DNA of 64,000 nucleotides from Onchidella celtica (GCA_963931925.1 OZ007570.1:53705880-53769879), one strand, 5' to 3'; shown: positions 12,276 through 26,110, counted from the stretch's first letter. Program-made: numbers and translations. The notes: generated by a model from the sequence alone, not told the origin.

Positions 12276-13999
12276 CGCAAAGTGACAACATTCCTGCAGA
12301 GGTATTAAAAGACCTAAAAGGCCCACTATTACCACACCTGTATAATCTGTTACTGCAGTGTTGGAAAGAAGGCGTGATACCACATGATATGAGAGACGCC
12401 AAAATTGTCACACTTTACAAGAACAAAGGAGACAAAGGCGACTGCAACAACTATCGAGGCATATCCCTCCTCAGCATTACTGGAAAGGCTTTTGCTCGCG
12501 TCATCCTCTGCCGCCTTCAACAACTGGCGGAAAAAGTCTTACCAGAAACACAATGTGGCTTTCGAAGCAAACGATCAACTATTGACATGATATTTGCACT
12601 TCGGCAAATCCAAGAAAAATGTAAAGAACAAAACAGGCCGCTTATAACATGCTTTGTGGACCTAACAAAGGCTTTCGACACCGTAAGCCGATCTGGCCTG
12701 TATGCAGTCCTTAAATCCATAGGCTGTCCACCAACATTGCTAAAACTTACTGCATCCTTCCACACTGACATGAGGGCATGTGTCAACTTTGAGGGCTGCA
12801 CATCCAATTCATTTGCTGTAAACAGCGGTGTGAAGCAGGGATGTGTTCTTGCTCCTACCTTATTTGGTATATATTTTGCAGCCCTACTCAAGAATGCCTT
12901 TGGTCAATGTTCAGGTGGAGTACTTATTAACACCAGAGTGGACGGCTCCATTTTTAATATTGCCAGACTAAAAGCAAAATCTCGTACAGAGCATATTATG
13001 TTACAAGAGCTCCTCTTCGCAGATGATGCTGCAATCGTGGCCCACGATGAAACCACGCTCCAGGCTCTCATCAATAGCCTTGCCAAAGCCTGTGACAAAT
13101 TCATGCTAAAGATCAGTGTCTCAAAAACTGTAGTTTTGACACAAGGCTTGAGAAACCCCAACCCAATCATGCTGAATGGCTCTCCTCTGGAGCAAGTGGG
13201 AAAATTCTGCTACCTAGGCTCAACCATCAGTGGTAGCACAGACATAACAACTGAAATAAATGCCAGAATAGGAAAGGCGGCCACAGCTTTTGGCAACTCT
13301 CAAAAAGGGTGTGGAACAATAGCAAGCTGACCATCAAAACAAAGGTACTCGTGTACCAAACTTGCGTCCTAAGCACCCTGCTGTATGGCTCAGAGACATG
13401 GACCACCTACTCCAAACATGAAAGATCCCTCAATTCCTTCCACCTGCGCTGCCTACGCAAAATTCTCAAGATCAAGTGGCAAGACAGGATCTCAAATATC
13501 GGTTCTGAGCCGAGCCAACATTCCATCAACTCAGGCTCTCCTAGGCAAAAAAAAGACTGCGGTGGCTTGGACATCTCCACCGTATGGAAAATGATCGCAT
13601 CCCCAGACAAATTCTCTACGGGGAACTTGCTACTGGCAACCGACCCAGAGGTAGGCCACATCTGCGATTCAAAGACACTTGCAAGGTCACGATGAAAGCA
13701 TTCAACATCGACCCCAATGAATGGGAGAACCTTGCAAATGATCGAAGCAGATGGAGACAAAAATTGCGCAGTGGCACGCTCGCAATAGACTTCAAGGCAA
13801 AAGAAACATACCTGACAAAACGACAGAGGCGGAATGAAAACACTCGCCAAAGTGAACCCAAAAGACTGACCTGCAATCACTGCCATCGCACTCTCGGGTC
13901 AAACATTGGTAGAATAAGCCACGAGAGAAGCTGTCAGTCAAAGTGAAAGTGAATATTCTAGCTGCTAAGACCGTCTGTAAAGACACTAAAGGCCATGAG
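12276..13999 (+). mobile_element. 5'-truncated non-LTR retrotransposon (LINE) inside the satellite
   Basis: This is 1,724 bp of non-satellite DNA whose left edge opens directly in reverse-transcriptase coding sequence (no endonuclease domain). It ends in a short 3' tail, TAAAGACACTAAAGGCCATGAG, without poly(A). The left flank ends GTCACTCTGTCTTTCT and the right flank starts CTTTCTATCTCATCATT, giving a 6-bp target duplication CTTTCT at 12,270-12,275 and 14,000-14,005. The uninterrupted array segment at about 9,039-9,475 has both flanks joined as GTCTTTCTATCTCATC at about 9,250-9,265, so it serves as an empty-site control. Five-prime truncation and a short target duplication fit target-primed reverse transcription. 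The clade is uncertain; an RTE-like group is possible from the YLGST and GRP-rich motifs. Confidence 0.93.
12281..13946 (+). pseudogene. LINE ORF2 remnant: reverse transcriptase and C-terminal zinc-finger-like region
   Basis: The reading frame is already open at the insertion edge (SDNIPAEVLKDLKG) and runs to a stop at 13,330. Reverse-transcriptase blocks appear in order: YKNKGDKGDCNNYRGISLL, GFRSKRSTIDMIFALRQI, motif A CFVDLTKAFDTVS, motif B GVKQGCVLAPTLFGIYF, motif C LLFADDAAIV, then KFCYLGSTISGS. The catalytic aspartates of motifs A and C are intact. Three frameshifts follow: near 13,306 (A-run before WNNSKLTIKTKVLVYQTC), near 13,500 (before VLSRANIPSTQALLGK) and in the A-run near 13,553 (before RLRWLGHLHRMENDRIPRQ). 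The tail contains RPRGRPHLRFKDTCK and a Cys/His cluster, CNHC followed by HERSC, close to the stop at 13,946. It lacks the endonuclease and N-terminal RT, so it is a dead copy. The retained catalytic motifs suggest it is not very old. Confidence 0.92.
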
Positions 14000-16256
14000 C
14001 TTTCTATCTCATCATTTTACTTTACCTGACTTTGTCTTTCTATATCTGGGTCATCATTTTCAATCATGCTGTCTTTCTATCTTTCTGTCATTATTTTTAG
14101 TCACGCTTTCTCTCTATCTCGCATTTTTTATTTTTTTCTCTCTGTCTCTCTATCTCGGCATCATTCTTTTTAGTCACTCTGTCTTTCTATCCTTCTGTCA
14201 AGCTTTTTAGTCCCTGTGTCTTTCTATCTCCCCGTCATCCTTTTTAGTAACTCTTTTTATCTCTCTGTCATCTTTTTTGGTCACTCTGTCTTTCTATCTA
14301 TAGATTTTCTTTTTAGTCACTCTGTCTTTCTATCTCTCCGCCATCCTATTAAGTCACTGTGTCTTTCTATCTCTTCATTTTACTTTACGTCACTTTGTCT
14401 TTCTACATCTGAGACATCTTTTTCAATCACGCTGTCTTTCTCTCTCCCCGTCATCCTTTTTAGTAACTCTTTTTATCTCTCTGACATCTTTTTTGGTCAC
14501 TCTGTCTTTCTATCTATACATTTTCTTTTTAGTCACCCTGTCTTTCTATCTCTCCGCCATCCTATTAAGTCACTCTGTCTATCTATCTCTTCATTTTACT
14601 TTACGTCACTTGGTCTTTCTATATCTGAATCATCGTGTTCAATCACTCTGTCTTTCTATCTCTCCGCCATCCTATTAAGTCACTCTGTCTATCTATCTCT
14701 TCATTTTAGTTTACGTCACTTTGTCTTTCTATATCTGAGTCATCTTTTTCAATCATGCTGTCTTCCTATCTTTCTGTCATTATTTTAGTCAGGCTTTCTC
14801 TCTATCTCGAGTTTTTTTATTTTTTTATTTCTCTCTCTCTATCTCGCCATCATTGTTTTTAGTCATTCTGTCTTTATATCTCCCCGTCATCCTTTTTAGT
14901 AACTCTTTTATTAGTCAGTCTGTTTTTCTATCTCTACATTTTCTTTTTAAACATTCTGTCCTTCTATCTCTCTGTCATCCTTTTTATTTATTCTGTCTTT
15001 CTATCTCTCAATCCTCCTCTTTAGTCTCTATGTCTCTATATGTCGTCGCCATCATCCTTTTTAGTCATTCTGTCTTTCTATCTCTCAATTCTCCTATTTA
15101 GTCTCTATGTCTCTATATGTCGTCGCCATCATCCTTTTTAGTCATTCTGTCTTTCTATCTCTCAATCCCCCTCTTTAGTCTCTATGTCTTTATATGTCGC
15201 CGTTTTCCATTCTACTCACTCTGTATTTGTTCCTTGAAATCCTCCTTATTAGTCACTTTGTTTTCTATCTCTTCATTATAATTTGTCACTCTTTCTTTCT
15301 CTCTTTCCGTCATCATTTTTTAGTCACTCTGTCTTTCTATCCTTCTGTCAAGCTTTTTAGTCACTATGTCTTTCTATCTCCCCGTCATCCTTTTTAGTAA
15401 CTCTTTTTATCTCTCTGACATCTTTTTTGGTCACTCTGTCTTTCTATCTATAGATTTTCTTTTTAGTCACTCTGTCTTCCTATCTCTCCGCCATCCTATT
15501 AAGTCACTGTGTCTTTCTATCTCTTCATTTTAGTTTACGTCAGTTTTCTTTCTATATCTGAGTCATCTTTTTCAATCACGCTGTCTTTCTATCTTTCTGT
15601 TATTATTTTTAGTCACGCTTTCTCTCTATCTCGCATTTTTTATTTTTTTCTGTCTGTCTCTCTATCTCGCCATCATTCTTTTTAGTCACTCTGTCTTTGT
15701 ATCCTTCTGTCTAGCTTTTTAGTCACTCTGTCTTCTTATCTCCCCGTCATCCTTTTTAGTAACTCTTTTTATCTCTCTGTCATCTTTTTTGGTCACTCTG
15801 TCTTTCTATCTATACATTGTGTTTCTAGTCACTCTGTCTTTCTATCTCTCCGCCATCCTATTAAGTCACTGTGTCTTTCTATCTCTTCATTTTACTTTAC
15901 GTCACTTTGTATTTCTATATCTGGGTCATCTTTTTCAATCACGCTGTCTTTCTATCTTTCTGTCATTATTTTTAGTCACGCTTTCTCTCTATCTCGCATT
16001 TTTTATTTTTTTCTCTCTGTCTCTCTATCTCGCCATCATTATTTTTAGTCACTCTGTCTTTCTATCTCCCCGTCATCCTTTTTAGTAACTCTTTTTATCT
16101 CTCTGTCATCTTTTATAGTCAATCTGCCTTTATATCTCTACATTTTCTTTTTAAACATTCTGTCCTTCTATCTCTCTTTCATCCTTTTTTTTTTATTCTG
16201 TCTTTCTATCTCTCAATCCTCCTATTTAGTCTCTATGTCTTTATATGTCGTCGCCA

Positions 16257-16857
16257 TCATCCTTTTTAGTCATTCTGTCTTTCTATCTCTCAATCCCCCT
16301 CTTTAGTCTCTATGTCTTTATAGGTCGCCGTTTTCCATTCTAGTCAATCTGTATTTGTTCCTTGAAATCCTCCTTATTAGTCACTCTGTTTTCTATCTCT
16401 TCATTATAATTTGTCACTATGTCTTTATGTCTTTCCGTCATCATTTTTTAGTCACTCTGTTTTTCTATCTTTTTGTCAACCTTTTTAGTCACTCTGTCTT
16501 TCTATCTCTCCGCCATCCTATTTAGTCACTCTGTCTTTCTATCTCTTCATTTTACTTTACGTCACTTTGTCTTTCTATATCTGGGTCATTATATTCAATC
16601 ATGCTGTCTTTCTATCTTTCTGTCATTATTTTTAGTCACGCTTTCTCTCTATCTCGCATTTTTCATTTTTTTCTCTTTGTCTCTCTATCTCGCCATCATT
16701 CTTTTTAGTCACTCTGTCTTTCTATCCTTCTGTCAAGCTTTTTAGTCACTCTGTCTTTCTATCTCCCCGTCATCCTTTTTCTTAACTCTTTTTATCTCTC
16801 TGTCATCTTTTTTGGTCACTCTGTCTTTCTATCTATACATTTTCTTTTTAGTCACTC
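16257..16857. repeat. Third copy of a ~600-bp satellite block
   Basis: This segment matches 1,735-2,335 (offset 14,522) and its partner in the 3.9-kb duplication almost base for base. The shared peculiarities include TCTGGGTCATTATATTCAATC and TTTATAGGTCGCCG. Similarity falls off at both ends into ordinary variant units. It shows that blocks larger than the 360-bp unit have been copied over about 14 kb within the array. Confidence 0.85.
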
Positions 16858-19800
16858 TGTCCTTTTATCTCTCCGCCATCCTATTAAGTCACTGTGTCTT
16901 TCTATCTCTTCATTTTACTTTAAGTCACTTTGTCTTTCTACATCTGAGACATCTTTTTCAATCACGCTGTCTTTCTCTCTCCCCGTCATCCTTTTTATTA
17001 ACTCTTTTTATCTCTCTGTCATCTTTTTTGGTCACTCTGTCTTTCTATCTATACATTTTCCTTTTAGTCACTGTGTCTTTCTATCTCTTCAGTTTACTTT
17101 ACGTCAGTTTTCTTTCTATATCTGAGTCATCTTTTTCAATCACGCTGTCTTTCTATCTTTCTGTCATTATTTTTAGTCACGCTTTCTCTCTATCTCGAAT
17201 TTTTTATTTTTTTCTCTCTGTCTCTCTATCTCGCCATCATCCTTTTTAGTCACTCTGTCTTTCTATCGTTCTGTCTAGCTTTTTAGTCACTCTGTCTTTG
17301 TATCTCCCCGTCATCCTTTTTAGTAATTCTTTTTATCTCTCTGTCATCTTTTTTGGTCACTCTGTCTTTCTATCTATAGATTTTCTTTTTAGTCACTCTG
17401 TCTTTCTATCTCTCCGCCATCCTATTAAGTCACTCTGTCTTTCTATCTCTTCATTTTAGTTTACGTCACTTTTTCTTTCTATATCTGAGTCATCCTTTTC
17501 AATCATGCTGTCTTCGTATCTTTCTGTCATTATTTTAGTCAGGCTTTCTCTCTATCTCGAGTTTTTTTATTTTTTTCTCCTTTATTGTTTTTCGCCATCA
17601 TTGTTTTTAGTCATTCTGTCTTTGTATCTCCCCGTCATCCTTTTTAGTAACTCTTTTTATAGTCAATCTGTTTTTCTATCTCTACATTTTCTTTTTAAAC
17701 ATTCTGTCCTTCTATCTCTCTGTCATCCTTTTTATTTATTCTGTCTTTCTATCTCTCAATCCTCCTCTTTAGTCTCTATGTCTTTATATGTCGTCGCCAT
17801 CATCCTTTTTAGTCATTCTGTCTTTCTATCTCTCAATTCTCCTATTTAGTCTCTACGTCTTTATATGTCGTCGCCATCATCCTTTTTAGTCATTCTGTCT
17901 TTCTATCTCTCAATCCTCCTCTTTAGTCTCTATGTCTTTATATGTCGCCGTTTTCCATTCTAGTCACTCTGTATTTGTTCCTTGAAATCCTCCTTATTAG
18001 TCACTCTGTTTTCTATCTCTTCATTTTAATTTGTCACTCTGTCTTTCTCTCTTTCCGTCATCATTTTTTAGTCACTCTGTCTTTTTATCTTTTTGTCAAC
18101 CTTTTTAGTCACTCTGTCTTTCTATCTCTCCGCCATCCTATTTAGTCACTCTGTCTTTCTATCTCTTCACTTTACTTTACGTCACTTTGTCTTTCTATAT
18201 CTGGGTCATCCTTTTCAATCACGCTGTCTTTCTATCTTTCTGTCATTATTTTTAGTCACGCTTTATCTCTATCTCGTATTTTTTATTTTTTTCTCTCTGT
18301 CTCTCTATTTCGCCATCATTCTTTTTATTCACTCTGTCTTTCTATCCTTCTGTCAAGCTTTTTAGTCACTCTGTCTTTCTATCTCTCCGTCATCATCCTT
18401 TTTTTTAACTCTTTTTATCTCTCTGTACATTTTCTTTTTAGTCACTCTGTCTTTCTATCTCTCCGCAATCCTATTCAGTCACTGTGTCTTTCTATCTCTT
18501 CATTTTACTTTACGTCACTTTGTCTTTCTACATCTGAGACATCTTTTTGAATCACGCTGTCTTTCTCTCTCCCCGTCATCCTTTTTACTAACTCTTTTTA
18601 TCTCTCTTACATCTTTTTTGGTCACTCTGTCTTTCTATCTATAGATTTTCTTTTTAGTCACCCTGTCTTTCTATCTCTCCGCCATCCTATTAAGTCACTG
18701 TGTCACTCTGTCTTTTTATCTCTCCGCCATCCTATTAAGTCACTGTGTCTTTCTATCTCTTCATTTTACTTTAAGTCACTTTGTCTTTCTACATCTGAGA
18801 CATCTTTTTCAATCACGCTGTCTTTCTCTCTCCCCGTCATCCTTTTTATTAACTCTGTTTATCTCTCTGTCATCTTTTTTGGTCACTCTGTCTTTCTATC
18901 TATACATTTTCCTTTTAGTCACTGTGTCTTTCTATCTCTTCATTTTAGTTTACGTCAGTTTTCTTTCTATATCTGAGTCATCTTTTTCAATCACGCTGTC
19001 TTTCTATCTTTCTGTTATTATTTTTAGTCACGCTTTCTCTCTATCTTGCATTTTTTATTTTTTTCTCTCTGTCTCTCTATCTCGCCATCATTCTTTTTAG
19101 TCACTCTGTCTTTCTATCCTTCTGTCTAGCTTTTTAGTCACTCTGTCTTTGTATCTCCCCGTCATCCTTTTTAGTAACTCTTTTTATCTCTCTGTCATCT
19201 TTTTTGGTCACTCTGTCTTTCTATCTATACATTTTCTTTTTAGTCACTCTGTCTTTCTATCTCTCCGCCATCCTATTAAGTGACTGTGTCTTTCTATCTC
19301 TTCATTTTATTTTACGTAACTTTGTCTTTCTACATTCAGTCATTCTGTCCTTCTATCTCTCAATCCTCCTCTTTAGTCTCTATTTCTTTATATGTCGCCG
19401 TTTTCATTTCTAGTCACTATTTTTTTTTTTTTAGCAATCCTCCTTATTAGTCACTCATTTTTTCTATCTCTACATTCTAATTTAAGTCACTCTGTCTTTC
19501 TGTCTCTCCCTCATCATTTTTTTTAGTCACTTCGTCTTTTTATCTTTTATTCAACCTTTTTAGTCACTCTTGTTTTTCTATCTCTCCGATATCCTGTTTA
19601 GTCACTCGGTCTTTCTATCTCTTCATTTTACTTAACGTCACTTTGTCTTTCTATATCTGAGTCACTTTTTTCAATCACGCTGTCTTTCTATGTTTTTGTC
19701 ATGATTTTTAGTTACGCTTTCTCTCTATCACGCATTTTTTTTTCTCTCTGTCTCTCTATCTCCCCATCATTCTTTTTAGACACTCTGTCTTTCTATCCTT

Positions 19801-22800
19801 CTGTCAAGCTTTTTGGCCACTCTGTCTTCCTATCTCCTCGTCATCCCTTTTGGTAACTCTTTTTATCTCTCTGTCATCTTTTTTGATCACTCTGTCTTTA
19901 TACATTTTCTTTTTAGACATTCTGTCCTTCTGTCTCTCTGTCATCCTTTCTAGTCATTCTGTCTTTCTATCTCTCAATCCTCCTCTTTAGTGTCTCTGTC
20001 TTTATATGTCGCTCTTATCCTTTCTAGTCACTCTGTATTTGTTCCTTGAAATCCTCCTTATTAGTCACACTGTTTTTCTATCTCTCCATTTTCCTTTAAG
20101 TAACTCTGTCCTTCTGTCTCTCCGTCATACTATTTGGTCATTATGTCTTTCTATCTCGCATTTTTCCTTTTTTTCTCTGTCTTTCTATCTCACCATCATC
20201 CTTTTTAGTCACTCTGTCTTTAAATCCTTAGGTCAAGCTTTTTAGTCACTCTGTCTTTCTATCTCTCCGTCATCCTTTTTAGTAACTCTTTTTAACTCTC
20301 TGTCATCTTTTATAGTCACTCTGTCTTTCTATCTCTACATTTTCTTTTTAGACACTGTCCTTCTATCCCTCTATCCTCCTCTTTAGTCTCTCTGTCTTTA
20401 TATGTCGCCGCTTTCCTTTCTAGCCACTCTGTCTTTCTAACTATACATTTTCTTTTTAGACACTGTCCTACTATCTCTCTGTCATCCTTTTTAGTCATTC
20501 TGTCTTTCTATCTCTCAATTCTACTCTTTAGTCTCTCTGTCTTTATATGTCGCCGTTTTCCTTTCTAGTCAATCTGTATTCGTTCCTTGAAATCCTCCTT
20601 ATTAGTCACTCTGTTTTCCTATGTCTTCATTTTAATTTAAGTCACTCTGTCTTTCTGTCTTTCCCTCATCATTTTTTAGTCACTCTGTCTTCCTATCTAT
20701 TTGTCAACCTTTTTAGTCACGCTTTCTCTCTATCTCGTATTTTTCATTTTTTTCTTTTTGTCTCTCTATCTCGCCATCATTCTTTTTAGTCACTCTTTCT
20801 GTCTAACTCCCCGTAATCCTTTTTAGTAACTCTTTTTATCTCACTTTCATCTTTTTTGGTCACTCCATCTTTCCATCTCTACATTTTCTTTTCAGTCACT
20901 CTGTCTTTCTATCTCAAAGTCATCCTTTTTAGTAATTCTGTCTTTCTTTCTCTCAATCCCCCTCTTTAGTCTCTCTGTCTTTATATGTCGCCGTTTTCCT
21001 TTCTAGTCACTCTGTCTTTGTTACTTGCAATCCTCTTTATTAGTCATTGTGTTTTTCTATCTCTACACTTTTTTTTAGTCACTCTGTCTTTCTATCTCTC
21101 TGTCATCCTTTTTAGTCATTCTGTCTTTCTATCACTACATTTTTTTTTAATCACTCTGTCCTTCTATCTCTCTGTCATCCATTTTAGTCATTCTGTCTTC
21201 CTATCTCTCAATCCTTCTCTTTAGTCTCTCTGTCTTTCTATGTCGCCCTTTTCCTTACGTCACTCTGTATTTGTTCCTTGAAATCCTCCTTATTAGTCAC
21301 ACTGTTTTTCTATCTCTCCATTTTCCTTTAAGTGACTCTGTCCTTCTGTCTCTCCATCATCCTTTTTAGTCATTCCGTATTTCTATTTCGAATTTTTCTG
21401 GTTTTCTTTCTGTCTTTCTATCTCACCATCTTCCTTTTTAGTCACTCTGTCTTTCAATCCTTAAGTGAAGCTTTTTAGTCACTCTGTCTTTCTATCTCCC
21501 CGTCATCCTTTTTAATAACTCTTTTTAACTCTCTGTCATCTTTTATAGTCACTCTGTCTTTCTATCTCTACATTTTCTTTTTAGACACTGTCCTTCTATC
21601 TCTCTATCTTCCTCTTTAGTCTCTCTGTCTTTATATGTCGCCATTTTCCTTTCTAGTCTCTCTGTCTTTCCAAATATATATTTTCTTTTTAGACACTGTC
21701 CTTCTATCTCTCTGTCATTCTTTTTAGTCATTCTGTCTTTCTATCTCTCAATTCTACTCTTTAGTCTCTCTGTCTTTATATGTCGCCGTTTTCCTTTCTA
21801 GTCAATCTGTATTTGTTCCTTGAAATCCTCCTTATTAGTCACTCTGTTTTCCTATCTCTTCATTTTAATTTAAGTCACTCTGTCTTTCTGTCTTTCCCTC
21901 ATCATTTTTTAGTCACTCTGTCTTCCTATCTATTTGTCAACCTTTTTAGTCACTCCGTCTTTCTATCTCTCCGCCATCCTATTAAGTCACTCTGTCTTTC
22001 TATCTCTTCATTTTACTTAACGTCACTTTGTCTTTCTATATCTGAAACATCTTTTTCAATCACGTTGTCTTTCTATGTTTCTGTCATTATTTTAGTCACG
22101 CTTTCTCTCTATCTGGCTTTTTTTGTTGTTTTTTTCTCTCACTCTCTATCTCACCATCATTCTTTTTAGTCACTCTGTCTTTCTATCCTTAGGTGAAGCT
22201 TTTTAGTCACTCTGTCTTTCTATCTCCCCGCCATCCTTTTTAGTAACTCTTTTTATCTCTCTGTCATCTTTCTTGGTCACTCTGTCTTTCTATCTATACA
22301 TTTTCTTTTTATTCACCCTGACTTTCTATCTCTCCCCCATCCAATTAAGTCACTTTGTCTTTTTAGCTCTTCATTTTACTTTTCGTCACTTTGTCTTTCT
22401 ATATCTGAGTCATCTTTTTCAACCACGCTGTCTTTCTATCTTTCTGTCATTATTTTTAGCCACGCTTTCTCTCTATCTCTCATTTTTTTATTTTTTTCTC
22501 TCTGTCTCTCTATCTCGCCATCATTCTTTTTAGTAACTCTTTTTATCTCTCTGTCATCTTTTTTGGTCACTCTGTCTTTCCATCTCTACATTTTCGTTTT
22601 AGTCACTCTGTCTTTCTATCTCAAAGTCATCCTTTTTAGTCATTCTGTCTTTCTATCTCTCAATCCTCCTCTTTAGTCTCTATGTCTTTATATGTCGCCT
22701 TTTTCCTTTCTATTCACTCTGTCTTCATTTCTTGCAATCCTCCTTATTAGTCACTGTGTTTTTCTATATCTACACTTTTTTTAGTCACTCTGTCTTTCTA

Positions 22801-25800
22801 TCTCTCTCTCATCCTTTTTAGTCATTCTGTCTTTCTATCACTACATTTTTTTTTAGTCACTCTGTCCTTCTATCTCTCTGTCATCCATTTTAGACATTCT
22901 GTCTTCCTATCTCTCAATCCTCCTCTTTAGTCTCTCTGTCTTTCTATGTCGCCCTTTTCCTTTCGTCACTCTGTATTTGTTCCTTGAAATCCTCTTTATT
23001 AGTCACTCTGTTTTTCTATCTCTCCATTTTCCTTTAAGTAACTCTGTCCTTCTGTCTCTCCGTCATCCTTTTTAGTCATTCCGTCTTTCTATCTCGCATT
23101 TTTCCTTTTTTTTCTCTGTCTTTCTATCTCACCATTATCCTCTTTAGTCACTCTGTCTTTCAATCCTTAGGTGAAGCTTTTTAGTCACTCTGTCTTTCTA
23201 TCTCAACGTCATCTTTTTTAGTAACTCTTTTTAACTCTCTGTCATCTTTTATAGTCACTCTGTGTTTCTATCTCTACATTTTCTTTTTAGACACTGTCCT
23301 TCTATCTCTCTATCATCCTTTTTAGTCTCTCTGTCTTTATATGTCGCCCTTTTCCTTTCTAGTGACTCTGTATTTGTTCCTTGAAATCCTTCTTATTAGT
23401 CACTCTGTTTTTCTATCTCTCCATTTTCCTTGTAGTCACTCTGTCCTTCTGTCTCTCCGTCATCCTGTTTAGTCATTTCGTCTTTCTATATCGAATTTTT
23501 TTGGTTTTTTCTCTGTCTTTCCATCTCACCATCATCCTTTTTAGTCATTCTGTCTTTCTAGTCTATCCTTAGGTCAAGCTTTTTAGTCATTCTGTCTTTC
23601 TATCTCCCCGTCATCCTTTTTAATAACTCTTTTTATCTCTCTGTCATCTTTTATAGTCACTCTGTCTTTCTATCTCTACATTTCCTTTTTAGTCACTCTG
23701 TCTTTCTATCTAAAGTTATCGTTTTTAGTCATTCTGTCTTTCTATCTCTCAATCCTCCTCTTTAGTCTCTATGTCTTTATATATCGCCGTTTTCCTTTCT
23801 AGTCACCCTGTATTTTTTTCTAGCAATCCTCCTTATTAGTCACTCTGTTTTTCTATCTCTACATTTTAATTTAAGTCACTCTGTCTTTCTGTCTTTCCCT
23901 CATCATTTTTTTTAGTCACTTTGTCTTTTTATCATTTATTCAACCTTTTTAGTCACTCTTGTCTCTCTATCTCTCCGATATCCTATTTAGTCACTCTGTC
24001 TTTCTATCTCTTCATTTTACTTTACGTCATTTTGTCTTTCTATATCTGAGTCATCTTTTTCAGTCACGCTGTCTTTCTATCTGTCATTATATTTTTATTT
24101 TTTTCTCTCTGTCTCTCTATCTCGTCATCATTCTTTTTAGTCAATCTGCCTTTCTATCCTTCTGTCAAGCTTTTTAGTCACTCTGTCTTTCTATCTCTAC
24201 ATTTTTCTTTTTATATTTTCTGTCCTTCTATCTCTGTCATCCTTTTTAGTCATTCTGTCTTTCTATCCTACTCTTTAGTCTCTATGTCTTTATATCTCGC
24301 CGTTTTATTTCTAGTCACTCCGTCCTTCTGTCTCTTATTCATCCATTTTATTCATTCCGTCTTTCTATCTCCCATTTTTTTTTTTCACTGTCTTTCTATC
24401 TCGACATCATCCTTTTTAGTCACTCTGTATTTCTATACTTCTGTCAAGCTTTTTAGTCACTCTGTCTTTCTATGTCCCCGTTACCTTTTTTAGTAACACT
24501 TTTTATCTCTCTGTCATCTTTTTTAGTCACTCTGTCTTTCTATTTCTACAGTTTCTTTTTTGTCACTCTGTCCTTCTATCTCTCTGTCATCCTTTTTAGT
24601 CTTTCTGTCTTTCTATCTCTCAATCCTCCTCTTTAGTCTCTATGTCTTTATATGTCGCCGTTTTCCTTTCTAGTCATTCTGTATTTGTTTCTAGCAATCC
24701 TCCTTATTAGTCTCTGTGTTTTTCTATCTCTCCATTTTTATTTATGTCTCTCTGTCTTTCTATCTCGATATCCTCCTTATTGGTCACCCTTTTTTTCTAT
24801 CTCTACATTTTAATTTAAGTCACTCTATCTTTCTATCTTTCCGTCATCATTTTTTAGTCACTCTTTCTTTCTATCTTTTTGCCAATCTTTTTAGTCACTC
24901 TGTCTTTCTATCTATTCGTCATCCTTTTTGGTAACTCTTTTTATCTCTCTGTCATCTTTTATAGTCACTCTGTCTTTCTATCTCTACATTTTCTTTTTAA
25001 ACATTCTGTCCTTCTATCTATCTGTCATCCTTTTTAGTCATTCTGTCTTTCTATCTTTCAATCCTCCTCTTTAACCTGTCCATGTTTCTAGCAATCCTCC
25101 TTACTAGTCTCTTTGTTTTTCAATCTCTTCATTTTAATTTTAGTCACTCTATCTTTCTGTCTTTCCGTCATCATTTTTTAGTCACTCTTTCTTCCTCTTT
25201 ATTTGTCAACCTTTTTAGTCACTCCGTCTTTCTATCTCTCCGCCATTCTATTAAGTCACTCTGTCTTTCTATTTCTTCATTTTACTTTACGTCACACTGT
25301 CTTTCTATCCTTCTGTCTAGCTTTTAGTCACTCTGTCTCTCTATCTCCCCGTCGTCCTTTTTAATATTTTTTTTTATCTCTCTGTCATCTTTATAGTCAC
25401 TCTGTCTTTCTATCTCTATATTTTCTTTTCAAACATTCTGTCCTTCTATCTCTCTGTCATCCTTTTCAGTCATTCTGTCTTTCTATCTCTCAATCCCCCT
25501 CTTTAGTCTCTCTGTCTTTATATGTCACCGTTTTCCTTTCTAGTCACTCTGTCTTTCTTTCTTGACATCCTCCTTATTAGTCACTGTGTTTTTCTATCTC
25601 TCCATTTTTATTTAAGTCTCTCTGTCTTTCTATCTCGCCATCCTCCTTTTCAGTCATTCTGGTTTTCTAACTCCGTCATCCTTTTTAGTAACTCTTTTTA
25701 TATTTCTGTCTTTCTATCTCTACATTTTTTTTTTTACACTCTGTCCTTCTAACTCTCTGTCAGCCTTTTTAGTCATTCTGTCTTTCTATCTCTCAATCCT

Positions 25801-25901
25801 ACTCTTTAGTCTATTTGTCAACCTTTTTTACTCACTCTGTCTTCTATCTCTCCGCTATCCTATTATGTCATTCTGTCTTTCTATCTCTTCATTTTACTTT
25901 A

Positions 25902-26110
25902 CGTCACTTGGTCTTTCTATATCTGAATCATCGTGTTCAATCACTCTGTCTTTCTATCTCTCCGCCATCCTATTAAGTCACTCTGTCTATCTATCTCTTC
26001 ATTTTAGTTTACGTCACTTTTTCTTTCTATATCTGAGTCATCCTTTTCAATCATGCTGTCTTTCTATCTTTCTGTCATTATTTTAGTCAGGCTTTCTATC
26101 TCGAGTTTTT
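25902..26110. repeat. Distant copy of the 3.89-4.10 kb satellite block
   Basis: About 210 bp here match 3,891-4,099 at a constant offset of 22,011, including the rare variants GTCACTTGGTCTTTC, GAATCATCGTGTTCAATC and CTGTCTATCTATCTC. The same block also recurs at about 14,605-14,815. It stands out as young-looking sequence inside an otherwise more diverged part of the array. Confidence 0.8.
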
